From: Streptomyces sp. BHT-5-2
Lineage (GTDB): Bacteria; Actinomycetota; Actinomycetes; Streptomycetales; Streptomycetaceae
Assembly (NCBI RefSeq): GCF_019774615.1
Contig: NZ_CP081496.1
Coordinates: 4,526,001 to 4,590,000 of the forward strand
Reading direction: 5' to 3'
Length of the DNA: 64,000 bases
The notes under the pieces are model-generated. The model was not told where the DNA came from. It worked only from the letters and a program-made list of their open reading frames with translations, and did not search any database. Both the position numbers and the translations under genes were made by a program. This document shows, in pieces, positions 37,919 to 45,570 of the stretch (position 1 is its first letter; the number at the start of each line of letters is the position of its first letter).

Positions 37919-38877
37919 GCGCCCGGCAGACACCCCAGGCATCCCGGACACCGCAGGCACCCCGCCCGGTCTGCGTCGCCGATGACGCGGACCTCTTCGA
38001 CGTCGCCGAGGTGGTGGCCGCGGAGTGGGCGGCCGTCGGCGTCCGTGGCGCATTCCTGGCCCGGAACCTCGACACCGGCGAACAACTCGGCTTCGACGTC
38101 ACGGAGTTGGTTCCGCTGGCCTCGGTCGCCAAGGTCCCGCTCGCGCTCGTCGTACTGGACCGGATCGCGACCGGGGAACTCGACGCGGCGCGTCCGGTGG
38201 TCGTCGACCCCGCCACCAGCAGCGTGGGCCCCACCGGACTGGCGGCGTTCCGGCACCCGGCGACCGTCGCCGTCGGCGACCTGCTCCTGCTGATGCTCTC
38301 GGTGAGCGACAACGCCGCCGCCGACGCGCTGTTCGGCCTCGTACCGGCCGAGGAGGTCGACGCGCGCCTGCGCGCCTGGGGCTGCGGAGACCTTCGCCTG
38401 CGGCACCGGCTGAACCGCATGTACGAGTGTGCCGCCGGCGCCGCCGGCAACGACTTCTCGCTCGCTCTGGAGCTGGCCATCCGCGACGACCACGCGGGGC
38501 GGCACGCCATCGAGACGCTGGATCCGGCCCACGCCAACGTCGGCACCGCCACCGGCCTGGTCGACCTGCTGGAACGGGTCTGGCGGGACGGCATCGGCCA
38601 TCCCGACGCCTGCGCGGAACTGCGCCGGCTGATGGGACTACAGGTGTTCACCCATCGCCTGGCGGGCGAACTGCGGGCGGACACCCTCAAGGTGAGCGGA
38701 AAGACAGGCACGTTCCTGCATCTGCGGCACGAGATCGGTGTGGTGCAGTCCGAGGCCGGCGACCGTATCGCGATGGCCGCCCTCACCCGCTCCGACCGCC
38801 GTGCCAACCTCGCCCCGGACATCGACCTGACCATCGCCACCAGCGCCCGCCTGGCCTTCGAAGCCCTGCGCCGCTGA
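37915..38877 (+). CDS. blaB: BlaB-like penicillin-interacting serine hydrolase
   Basis: A 320-residue beta-lactamase-fold protein without a signal peptide. It has LVPLASVAKVPLAL (Ser-x-x-Lys), LSVSDNAAADAL (SDN) and LKVSGKTGTF (KTG), so all three penicilloyl-transferase motifs are there, but the Glu166-type omega loop is not recognised. Cytoplasmic location and tandem placement behind the LysR gene match BlaB of Streptomyces cacaoi, which is needed with BlaA for induction. A sensory or ligand-modifying role is therefore likelier than antibiotic breakdown. ATGA overlap with the regulator indicates coupled translation. Confidence 0.85.
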   Translation: MSARQTPQASRTPQAPRPVCVADDADLFDVAEVVAAEWAAVGVRGAFLARNLDTGEQLGFDVTELVPLASVAKVPLALVVLDRIATGELDAARPVVVDPATSSVGPTGLAAFRHPATVAVGDLLLLMLSVSDNAAADALFGLVPAEEVDARLRAWGCGDLRLRHRLNRMYECAAGAAGNDFSLALELAIRDDHAGRHAIETLDPAHANVGTATGLVDLLERVWRDGIGHPDACAELRRLMGLQVFTHRLAGELRADTLKVSGKTGTFLHLRHEIGVVQSEAGDRIAMAALTRSDRRANLAPDIDLTIATSARLAFEALRR

Positions 38878-38886
38878 GACCGCCCG

Positions 38887-38913
38887 GCTCGCCCCGCCGC
38901 GGCTTCGGCGAGC
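38887..38913. terminator. Inverted repeat between convergent blaB and TetR genes
   Basis: GCTCGCC (38887-38893) and GGCGAGC (38907-38913) pair perfectly over 7 bp around a 13-base loop, ten bases after the blaB stop and 26 bases beyond the TetR stop. Its position suits a shared terminator; there is no T-run. Confidence 0.5.
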
Positions 38914-38938
38914 GCATGGCTTCAGGGCGTGTGCGTTC

Positions 38939-39658
38939 TCAGGCATCGTCGATGAGGGTCTGAACGCCGTCGAGGATGCGGTCGAGGCCGAACTCCAGGG
39001 GGTCGACGGTGTCCGGCGCGAAGGCACCGTCGGCGACGGCGCGGGTCAGGGCGGGGAAGCGGTCGGCGTGCCGGTCGAGCAGTTCGCCGGTGAGGCGGTT
39101 CCACTCCTGGTTGTGTTCCTCGTCGAAGTCGAGCGACTGCTCGGCGAGGTTGCGTACGAGGCCGGCGACGAGAACGAAGATCCGATGTCGCTCGGACGCC
39201 GACAGGCCGGTCGGCTCCAGGGCCGCGAGTGCCGCATCCAGCCAGCCGAGCTGGTTCGGGCCCATCAGCTGACGGCGCATCGCGGTGGCCGCCAGCAGCC
39301 AGGGGTGGTTCCGGTACACCTCCGCGGACCGACGGGCCCACTCCGTGATCCGGGGCCGCCAGCCGTCTCCCGCCGTCGACAGGTCAGGGGCCTGGGCGAG
39401 GACGAACTCGACCATCAGCTCGACCAGTTCGTCCTTGCCGGGCACGTAGCGGTACAGGGCCATCGCCGAGACACCGAACTCGGCGGCGACCCTGCTCATG
39501 GACACGGCGTCCAGGCCCTCGGCGTCGGCCAGGGCCACGGCGGCCCCGGCGATGCGATGCGGGGTGAGGCTCGGCTTCGGCCCGCGGGTCGGCCGATCCT
39601 GCTCGCCCCACAGCAGCGCGACACGCGCGCGCAGGTCACGCGCCTTCCCCTTGGTCAT
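38939..39658 (-). CDS. TetR/AcrR family repressor (TetR_C class)
   Basis: A 239-residue repressor. The N-terminal DNA-binding domain is preceded by ~30 basic residues: IAGAAVALADAEGLDAVSMS, VAAEFGVSAMALYRYVPGKDEL. The C-terminal part (WRPRITEWARRSAEVYRNHP, GLVRNLAEQ) fits the tetracycline-repressor C-terminal class that senses small molecules. It is divergent from the alpha/beta hydrolase gene; two AACTGT-type half-sites lie between them, over the hydrolase promoter. Repression of that gene, and perhaps of itself, is the simple reading. The start is the ATG giving MTKGKARDLRA. Confidence 0.9.
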   Translation of the reverse strand: MTKGKARDLRARVALLWGEQDRPTRGPKPSLTPHRIAGAAVALADAEGLDAVSMSRVAAEFGVSAMALYRYVPGKDELVELMVEFVLAQAPDLSTAGDGWRPRITEWARRSAEVYRNHPWLLAATAMRRQLMGPNQLGWLDAALAALEPTGLSASERHRIFVLVAGLVRNLAEQSLDFDEEHNQEWNRLTGELLDRHADRFPALTRAVADGAFAPDTVDPLEFGLDRILDGVQTLIDDA

Positions 39659-39694
39659 GCGGCCCTCCGACTCGACGGCGGTCGGCGGCACCGG

Positions 39695-39760
39695 TTGACA
39701 CCGCCTCAGAACTGTATATACCTTAAACACAACTGCTGATGACATAAACAGTTTAGGGGG
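39695..39760 (+). promoter_or_regulatory. Promoter and probable TetR operator of the hydrolase gene
   Basis: A consensus -35 TTGACA (39695-39700) is followed 16 bases later by TATACC (39717-39722). AACTGTATATA at 39710-39720 overlaps the -10 box. It is mirrored by ATAAACAGTT at 39744-39753, giving two inverted half-sites that share AACTGTwTAT. AGGGGG at 39755-39760 is the ribosome binding site. The half-sites sit where a repressor would block initiation; TetR binding is inferred from position. Confidence 0.65.
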
Positions 39761-39767
39761 AACGCTC

Positions 39768-40847
39768 ATGCTCGGTGTCATAGCCACCGCGTCCGCCACC
39801 GTCCTCGCCGCTCCCGCCGTCGGCCTCCTGGGCTACCGGCAGCTCAAGCGCACCACCAACGCCGAGCGGCTGCGCAGCACCACCCCGAACGGCATCGACG
39901 AGTCCGGGTTCGTCCGCATCGGCGGCATCGACCAGTGGATCTCCATCCGCGGCGAGGACCGCGACAACCCGGTGATCCTGGAGATCCTCGGCGGCCCCGG
40001 AGCGTCCAACCTCGTCTTCATCCCCCGCACCCGTGCCTGGGAGCGGCACTTCACGATCGTGCGGTGGGACATGCGCGGTGCCGGCTTCACCTTCGCCGCC
40101 ACCGGCCCCGCGGGCCAGGGCGAGATGAGTCTCGACCGGCTCCACGACGACGCCCTGGAGGTCACCGAGCACGTCCGCAACCGGCTCGGTGCGGCGAAGG
40201 TCCTCCTGGTCGCCAACTCCTTCGGCACCGTCCTCGGCCTGCGCCTGGCCCGCAACCACCCCGAGCTGTACTCCGCTTACGTGGGCACCGACCAGAACGT
40301 CGTCGCCGGCGGGCGCGAACGCTCCGCCTACCACGCACTCGTGGCACGACTCCGGCAGGCGGACAAGAAGGAGCAGCTGGCCGCCGTCCTCGCCATGGGT
40401 GCCGACAAGTCGGCATGGAGTGTCGAGCAGCAGTCGCAGTACAACAAGCTCGTCCTCACCACCGACCCGCTGTCCTACGACACCATGAAGACCGTGGTGA
40501 TCCGCTCACTGTGGTTCTCACCGCTGCACACGCTGCGCGGCCTGCGCGCCTACCTGAAGGCCATGAACTTCTCCGAGTCGCTCGCGCACGAAGCCGTCTC
40601 CATCGACGAGTGGGCCGAAGGCACCACCTTCCGACTCCCCTTCTTCGTCTTCCAGGGCGACGGCGACGTCCTCACCCCGCCCGAACCGGCCAGGCGGCTC
40701 TTCGACGACGTGACCGCCCCGGTCAAGGACTTCGCCCTCATCCGGAACGCCAGCCACTTCGCGTCGTTCCGCCACCCCGACCAGTTCCTCGACCTGATGC
40801 TCACCAAGGTGCGCCCGACCGTCACCGGCACCCCGATCACCGGGTGA
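39768..40847 (+). CDS. Alpha/beta hydrolase (prolyl-iminopeptidase-like)
   Basis: A 359-residue alpha/beta hydrolase with an N-terminal hydrophobic anchor (SATVLAAPAVGLLGY). The oxyanion region is ILGGPGASNLVF, the following FTIVRWDMRGAGFTF is typical of proline-iminopeptidase-like members, the nucleophile elbow is VANSFGTVLG with Ser in GNSFG-like context, and the acid and base lie in FQGDGDVLTPPE and NASHFASF. The substrate is unknown. The divergent TetR-type gene suggests it is induced by a small molecule it may degrade. ATG start with AGGGGG seven bases upstream. Confidence 0.88.
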   Translation: MLGVIATASATVLAAPAVGLLGYRQLKRTTNAERLRSTTPNGIDESGFVRIGGIDQWISIRGEDRDNPVILEILGGPGASNLVFIPRTRAWERHFTIVRWDMRGAGFTFAATGPAGQGEMSLDRLHDDALEVTEHVRNRLGAAKVLLVANSFGTVLGLRLARNHPELYSAYVGTDQNVVAGGRERSAYHALVARLRQADKKEQLAAVLAMGADKSAWSVEQQSQYNKLVLTTDPLSYDTMKTVVIRSLWFSPLHTLRGLRAYLKAMNFSESLAHEAVSIDEWAEGTTFRLPFFVFQGDGDVLTPPEPARRLFDDVTAPVKDFALIRNASHFASFRHPDQFLDLMLTKVRPTVTGTPITG

Positions 40848-40899
40848 GTCGCCCGGCCCTTTCCCTCTTCTTTTCCCTCTCCTTGAGCGCCCGGGTAGA

Positions 40900-40929
40900 G
40901 CACGGAGGCACACCCGCCGGCCTCCGTGC
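40900..40929. terminator. Strong bidirectional hairpin between convergent genes
   Basis: GCACGGAGGC (40900-40909) and GCCTCCGTGC (40920-40929) form a perfect 10-bp stem with a 10-base loop. It lies 53 bases after the hydrolase stop and 33 bases past the stop of the convergent small gene. This is the clearest terminator-like structure in the window. Confidence 0.75.
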
Positions 40930-40962
40930 GCGCCGGGCGGTCCGACGGCCGGGGCGCGGCGG

Positions 40963-41259
40963 TCACAGGTTGGGGTAGTCGGGCACGGGCGAGGCCGCGA
41001 CGGCATCGTCCAGGATCTTCTCCCGCGCCTCGTTGATCAGGTGGTTGAGGCTGATGGCGACGGCGAGGATCTCGCCGGAGCTCTCCCAGCCGACGATCGG
41101 GCCGGTGGACTCCTCCAGGAAGGCCATCGCCTTCCGCATGAGGCCGCGGGCCTCCGGGGTGGTGGGAAGCGCATCGGCCTTGATCAGGTTGAGCATGGTC
41201 TCCAGTGCGTCGGCCAACGCCCGGACCGCTTCCCGCATCTCGGTTTCTTCGGAACTCAT
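40963..41259 (-). CDS. Small helical protein of unknown function
   Basis: A 98-residue acidic protein, probably all helical: MREAVRALADALETMLNLI, MRKAMAFLEESTG and SLNHLINEAREKILDDAV. No signal peptide, membrane helix or recognised motif. The start is the ATG giving MSSEETEM, chosen because upstream in-frame sequence is Arg/Pro-rich and unlike the rest. It lies downstream of the LCP gene on the same strand but 228 bases away, so it may be independent. Codon use fits a real gene. I do not recognise the family. Confidence 0.65.
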   Translation of the reverse strand: MSSEETEMREAVRALADALETMLNLIKADALPTTPEARGLMRKAMAFLEESTGPIVGWESSGEILAVAISLNHLINEAREKILDDAVAASPVPDYPNL

Positions 41260-41487
41260 ACCCCATACGATCGCGGAGCCGGGCCCGACCCGCCACGTCG
41301 CCTCCCGCCGGACAAACGAACGTGCGACTTCTGGACGGTCCTCGGTCGCCGGGCAACGTGTTGGTGTGCGGCGAACCGGGCCGGGACGGGGCCGGGGAAG
41401 GTCTCGGCGTCTCCGGCGGGCCGGGCACGCGGGCGGGGCCGGCCATGGGCGGCCGCAGTGGTCAACTCGCGGCACAACGGCCGGAGT

Positions 41488-42570
41488 TCACTTGAGCGTG
41501 CCGCCCTTGACGTCCACCGGACGGTCGTCGTGCAGCTCGCCGAACAGTCGCCGGGCCCGTGCCTGGTCCCAGCGTACGGTGCTGCCCTCGACGGTGGGGA
41601 CGCCGATGCCGGACACCGGGACGTTGAGCTGGGTGCCGTGTCCGCCGGTGACTCCCCGGACCGCCTGGAACATCGCGGTGAGGTCCAGCAGTCCGGTGTT
41701 CCGGTCGACGAGCAGGGTGTCCAGGCCGGCGTCGAGGGCGGAGTACACGGCGAGCGGGTTGAGCACCGTGCCCGGCTCCGCCGCCCGGTGGGCGAGGGCG
41801 GAGAGGAACTTCTGCTGGTTGCGGGTGCGGCCCAGATCGCCCTGGGACTCCTGGTGGCGCTGGCGGACGAAGGCGAGCGCCGCGGTGCCGTTGAGGGTGT
41901 GGCAGCCCTTGGTGAAGTCGGCGCCCGACTTCTCGTCCTTGAGGTCCCGGTCCAGGCAGATCGGGACGCCGCCGACGGCGTCGACCAGGTTGACGAAGCC
42001 GGCGAAGCCCACCTCCACGTAATGGTCGATCGTCAGGCCGGTGTTGTGCTCGATGGTGTTGACCAGCATCTTCGGGCCGCCGATCGCGAAGGAGGCGTTC
42101 AGCTTGTGCGGGGTCGGGGCATGCCGTTTGCCGGTCATCGGGCTGGTGTAGGCCGGGACGGTCAGCCAGGAGTCGCGCGGCAGGCTCACCATCGTGGTGC
42201 CGGCCGCGCCGGTGTGCAGCAGGATCATCGAGTCCGTGCGCCGGCCGTCGGCCGAGCCCGTGTGCAGCTGCTGCTTCTCCTGGTCGGTGAGGCCCTCACG
42301 GCTGTCGGACCCGACGAGGAGGTAGTTGGTGCCCTTGCCCGTCCGGTCGTCCCGGTCGTGCTGGCCGGAGGTGCCGAGGTCGACGGTGTTCCGGAGCTTG
42401 CCGTCCGCCCAGGCGAAGGCGCCGGCGGGCACGACGAGGAGGAGGACCAGCAGTCCGACGATCAGGCGGCGCACCGGCCGCCGGCGGCGGTTGCGGTGCG
42501 CGCGGCGCCGTGGCACGGGTCCGTCCGCCGTGGGCTGCTCGCCGTCCCGGTCGCCCCTCGTGCGGCTCAT
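41488..42570 (-). CDS. LCP family protein (LytR-CpsA-Psr glycopolymer ligase)
   Basis: A 360-residue membrane-anchored LCP enzyme. A short basic cytoplasmic tail and one helix (LIVGLLVLLLVVPAGAFAW) precede the extracellular domain. Its motifs are NYLLVGSDSREGL, RTDSMILLHT, VSLPRDSWLTVP, KLNASFAIGGP, VDAVGGVPICL and FVRQRHQESQGDLGRTRNQQ, with the Arg/Asp residues that bind the polyprenyl pyrophosphate present. LCP enzymes attach lipid-linked glycopolymers such as teichoic acids or capsule to peptidoglycan. It follows the large glycosyltransferase by 65 bases on the same strand, so it may attach that enzyme's product. Start ATG after GAGGAGAG. Confidence 0.92.
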   Translation of the reverse strand: MSRTRGDRDGEQPTADGPVPRRRAHRNRRRRPVRRLIVGLLVLLLVVPAGAFAWADGKLRNTVDLGTSGQHDRDDRTGKGTNYLLVGSDSREGLTDQEKQQLHTGSADGRRTDSMILLHTGAAGTTMVSLPRDSWLTVPAYTSPMTGKRHAPTPHKLNASFAIGGPKMLVNTIEHNTGLTIDHYVEVGFAGFVNLVDAVGGVPICLDRDLKDEKSGADFTKGCHTLNGTAALAFVRQRHQESQGDLGRTRNQQKFLSALAHRAAEPGTVLNPLAVYSALDAGLDTLLVDRNTGLLDLTAMFQAVRGVTGGHGTQLNVPVSGIGVPTVEGSTVRWDQARARRLFGELHDDRPVDVKGGTLK

Positions 42571-42635
42571 CCACTCACTCTCCTCGGTCACTTCTGCGGT
42601 CGCTGCGGGGTCGTCCCGGCAGTCACTTCGGCGGG

Positions 42636-44732
42636 TCACTTCGTCGACAGGGGGCCCGGCTGGGGGACCGGCTCGCCGAGCAGATGCTGGTTGGCGGTGC
42701 CGGAGCGGTGCATGCGGTGCCAGGTGAGGCGGGTGCCGAGCAGCGCGGTGACCACGGAATGGATCACGACGAGGTACAGCAGCTGCCGGTAGAAGAACAG
42801 CTGGAGCGGCAGCGCCCACAGCACGCCGAGCCGTTCGTGGTCCAGGCGCAGCGCGTACGCCGCGGTGACCATCTGGACGGCGAGGAATCCGAGCCAGACG
42901 CCGAGGGCCTGCGGGGTGTTGCCGAAGCACAGCCCGTAGAGGGCGAAGACGTCGACGACCGGGGCGAACAGCGGCAGCAGGATCTGGAACAGGGCCAGAT
43001 AGGTCAGTCCGCGGCGGCCGAAGCGGCCGGCCGGCCCGACCTCGATCAGGGCGTGCCGGTGCTTCCACATCGATTGCAGCGTGCCGTAGCACCAGCGGTA
43101 GCGCTGGCTCCACAACTGGCGGAAACCGCTGGGCACTTCGGTCCAGGCGACGGCCCGCTCCTCGTAGACCACACGGCGGCCCGCGCGCCACAGGGCCATG
43201 GTGAGGTCGGTGTCCTCGGCCAGGGTGTCCTCGCTGACGCCGCCGATCGCGGTGAGCGCGTCGCGGCGGAACGCCCCGATGGCGCCGGGGACCGTCGGCA
43301 TGCACTCCAGCACCTCGAACATCCGCCGGTCCAGGTTGAAGCCGAGGACGTACTCCAGGTGCTGCCATTTGCCCAGCAGGCCGCCCCGGTTGCCGACCTT
43401 GGTGTTGCCGCTGACCGCACCGATCGTGGGGTCGGCCAGTGGCTGGATCAGCTGGTGGAGGGCGTCCGGTTCGAAGACCGTGTCGGCGTCGACCACCACG
43501 ATGATCTCGTGACGCGCGTAGCGCAAGCCGGTGCTGAGTGCCCTGGGCTTACCGGAGTTGGACTGCTGCACCACGGTCACCCGCGGGTCGCCGATGGCCC
43601 GGGTGAGCTCCGCGGTCCGGTCCGTCGAGCCGTCGTCGATGACGAGGATCTGCAGGTCCCGGTGGGTGGAGGCGAGCAGTGAGCGCACGGTGGCCTCGAT
43701 GCCCGCCTCCTCGTTGTAGGCCGGGACCAGCACCGTCACCGGGTCGGTCACCTTGCGCAGCCACGGTGCGCCGGACCGGTGCCGGTGGCGGCGCCGCACA
43801 TGGACGCGGGCGAGGAAGGCGACCACCACCAGCCGGAGGACACCCAGTGCGCCGGCGATGCCCAGCGCCCAGGTCATCCCGCTCGCGAAGGTGTGCCCGA
43901 GGGCCTGGATCCGGATCAGCGCTCTGCCCTGGACGCGTTCCAGGAGGGGGGCCGGGGCGACCAGCGAGGGCCGTCCGAGCCCGTCGGTGATCGTGGTGAA
44001 GCGGCCCACTTGCGGGTCGGCCAGCAGCTGTGCCGCCTCCTGGTACCCGAGCGCGGTGTGGCTGTACTGCCGCACCACGCCGAGTGGCGGTTTGCGGGCG
44101 GACGACGTGGCGGCGACGAGCAGATACCCCTGGTCGGTGGCGCGCCGGGCGGCCGTCCACTCCGCGCCGCACATCGTGTCGGCGGTGGTGGTGTGCGGCA
44201 GCCGCAGCAGTCGGGTGGTGACGCCGGCGGAGCCGGCCAACGCGGTCCGGGTGAGGGAGAGTTCCCACCGGGCGCGGAGCGGCGAGGCACTGCCCAGGTC
44301 GCCGCCGGTGTAGGTGTACGAGCCGATCTCGTGGCCCGCCTCGTGGATCCGTCGGACCAGGTCCGGGTGGCGCGCCGCCTGGGTCCCGTAGAGGAAGAAG
44401 GTGGCGTGCGCGTGGTGCGCGCGCAGCAGGTCGAGCAGGCGCGGGGTCCATAGCGGGTCCGGTCCCCCGTCGAAGGTGAGCGCGGCGGTGCGGAACGGCA
44501 TCTGTGCGGTCTGGGCGGTTTCGGCGCCGGTGACCCGCAGTACCGGCGCCCCGTTGTCGGCGGACCGGGGTATGGGGCTGGTGCAGGCGCGCCGGGTGCG
44601 GGCGCCGTCGACCTCGTGGGTGGTCCAGCCTTCGAAGAGCAGCGAGGCCGCGACGATGGGGAGGATCAGCAGCAGCAACAACCAGTGCCGGCGTGGGGGG
44701 TGGCGCAGCGCGTGCCGCCCCTGCCCTGACAT
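42636..44732 (-). CDS. Processive GT2 glycosyltransferase fused to an inactive-looking polysaccharide deacetylase domain
   Basis: A 698-residue membrane fusion. After one N-terminal helix comes a NodB-like domain (ALTFDGGPDPLWTPRLLDLL, HATFFLYGTQA, GHEIGSYTYTGGDL). The usual TFDDGP and NHTxxHP metal ligands are replaced (D to G, H to Y, H to G), so deacetylation is unlikely. Then a helix and a GT2 domain resembling hyaluronan/chitin-synthase-type enzymes: VPAYNEEAGIEATVRSLL, IDDGSTDRT, VVVDADTVFEPDAL, EDTDLTMAL and SQRYRWCYGTLQ (the QxxRW motif), all intact, followed by several helices. It probably makes and exports a simple polysaccharide. Start ATG giving MSGQGRHAL; the frame is open 51 codons further upstream. 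Confidence 0.88.
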   Translation of the reverse strand: MSGQGRHALRHPPRRHWLLLLLILPIVAASLLFEGWTTHEVDGARTRRACTSPIPRSADNGAPVLRVTGAETAQTAQMPFRTAALTFDGGPDPLWTPRLLDLLRAHHAHATFFLYGTQAARHPDLVRRIHEAGHEIGSYTYTGGDLGSASPLRARWELSLTRTALAGSAGVTTRLLRLPHTTTADTMCGAEWTAARRATDQGYLLVAATSSARKPPLGVVRQYSHTALGYQEAAQLLADPQVGRFTTITDGLGRPSLVAPAPLLERVQGRALIRIQALGHTFASGMTWALGIAGALGVLRLVVVAFLARVHVRRRHRHRSGAPWLRKVTDPVTVLVPAYNEEAGIEATVRSLLASTHRDLQILVIDDGSTDRTAELTRAIGDPRVTVVQQSNSGKPRALSTGLRYARHEIIVVVDADTVFEPDALHQLIQPLADPTIGAVSGNTKVGNRGGLLGKWQHLEYVLGFNLDRRMFEVLECMPTVPGAIGAFRRDALTAIGGVSEDTLAEDTDLTMALWRAGRRVVYEERAVAWTEVPSGFRQLWSQRYRWCYGTLQSMWKHRHALIEVGPAGRFGRRGLTYLALFQILLPLFAPVVDVFALYGLCFGNTPQALGVWLGFLAVQMVTAAYALRLDHERLGVLWALPLQLFFYRQLLYLVVIHSVVTALLGTRLTWHRMHRSGTANQHLLGEPVPQPGPLSTK

Positions 44733-44952
44733 CGCCACAAGGGGCCCTTTCTGTCGAGGAGTCTGCCCGGTGGGAGGGCGGACGCCCGCGCGGGCACGCC
44801 GGGGCGGCGGGCGCGGACGACGGCGCCGAGGAGCGGTACCGGGGAGTGCCTGGCCGCCCGGCGGCGTTGCCGGGGAAGGCTTCACGCCACCTCGGCGGGT
44901 GCGGCGGTGGACGTCGCACCCGCCGGGGGCGGGCTCGCCGGTGCCGACTCCC

Positions 44953-45312
44953 TTACGGGGCAGGGATGGTGGCGTCCGCGGGGACGGCGGACGGGGTGAC
45001 GCGCTGCCCTGCGGGCACGGCGGGTCCGGGTGTGCGGGACGGCGCGGCGCGGCGGGGGGCGTCGGGGCCGTGGGACTGCTGCTGCCCGGCGCGTCCTGGG
45101 AGTTGGACGGCCGCGCCCGGTACGGGTTTGCCGGCCGATTGCAGAAAGCCGCCGAACACGACGACGAGAAGGGCGATATATCCGGTGCACATGCACCCCA
45201 GGGTCAGCGCCACGCGTCCCAGTAAGCGTCGGCGCCTACCTGAGGTGTCGACAAATACGGGACGATTGCGCTGTTTACCGGGGCGAATGCTGTGGGGGGT
45301 AGCGGTTCGCAT
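44953..45312 (-). CDS. Small single-pass membrane protein with proline-rich exterior (contains a TTA codon)
   Basis: A 119-residue protein of unknown function. A basic cytoplasmic head ends in SGRRRRLLGRV, one helix runs TLGCMCTGYIALLVVVFGGF, and the exterior is Pro/Ala/Gln-rich with no fold signal. Leu30 is encoded by TTA (45223-45225), so translation should depend on the bldA tRNA. It lies upstream of the glycosyltransferase-deacetylase gene on the same strand with a 220-base gap. The start is ATG giving MRTATPHSIR, without a good ribosome site; a frame opening further upstream exists. It may be an accessory factor for that synthase, but this is only position-based. Confidence 0.5.
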   Translation of the reverse strand: MRTATPHSIRPGKQRNRPVFVDTSGRRRRLLGRVALTLGCMCTGYIALLVVVFGGFLQSAGKPVPGAAVQLPGRAGQQQSHGPDAPRRAAPSRTPGPAVPAGQRVTPSAVPADATIPAP

Positions 45313-45570
45313 GGGGGGTGAGTGTATCCAGCTGCGCGCAAAGGGGAACAGAAAGATCGGCCAGCGCTTCCCCGCCGTTGAGGTCGACCGGGAAGCCACC
45401 GTCGACAAGGGCGGCCACTTCTACCCAGCCCTGCCGTACTCATTCATCGCCACACGGAATTCCAACGACCGGTGTCCCTTTCGTCCGGCCGCTTCCGATG
45501 GGCCTTCACACCCCGTTCGCAAAAGGGTTCATGATGTGAAGTCACTCACGTCGTCCGGCGATAGCGCCGG

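Noticed and set aside
44733..44952. Extra coding sequence between the small membrane protein and the synthase
   Set aside because: Frames there are Pro/Arg-rich without family resemblance or a good start.
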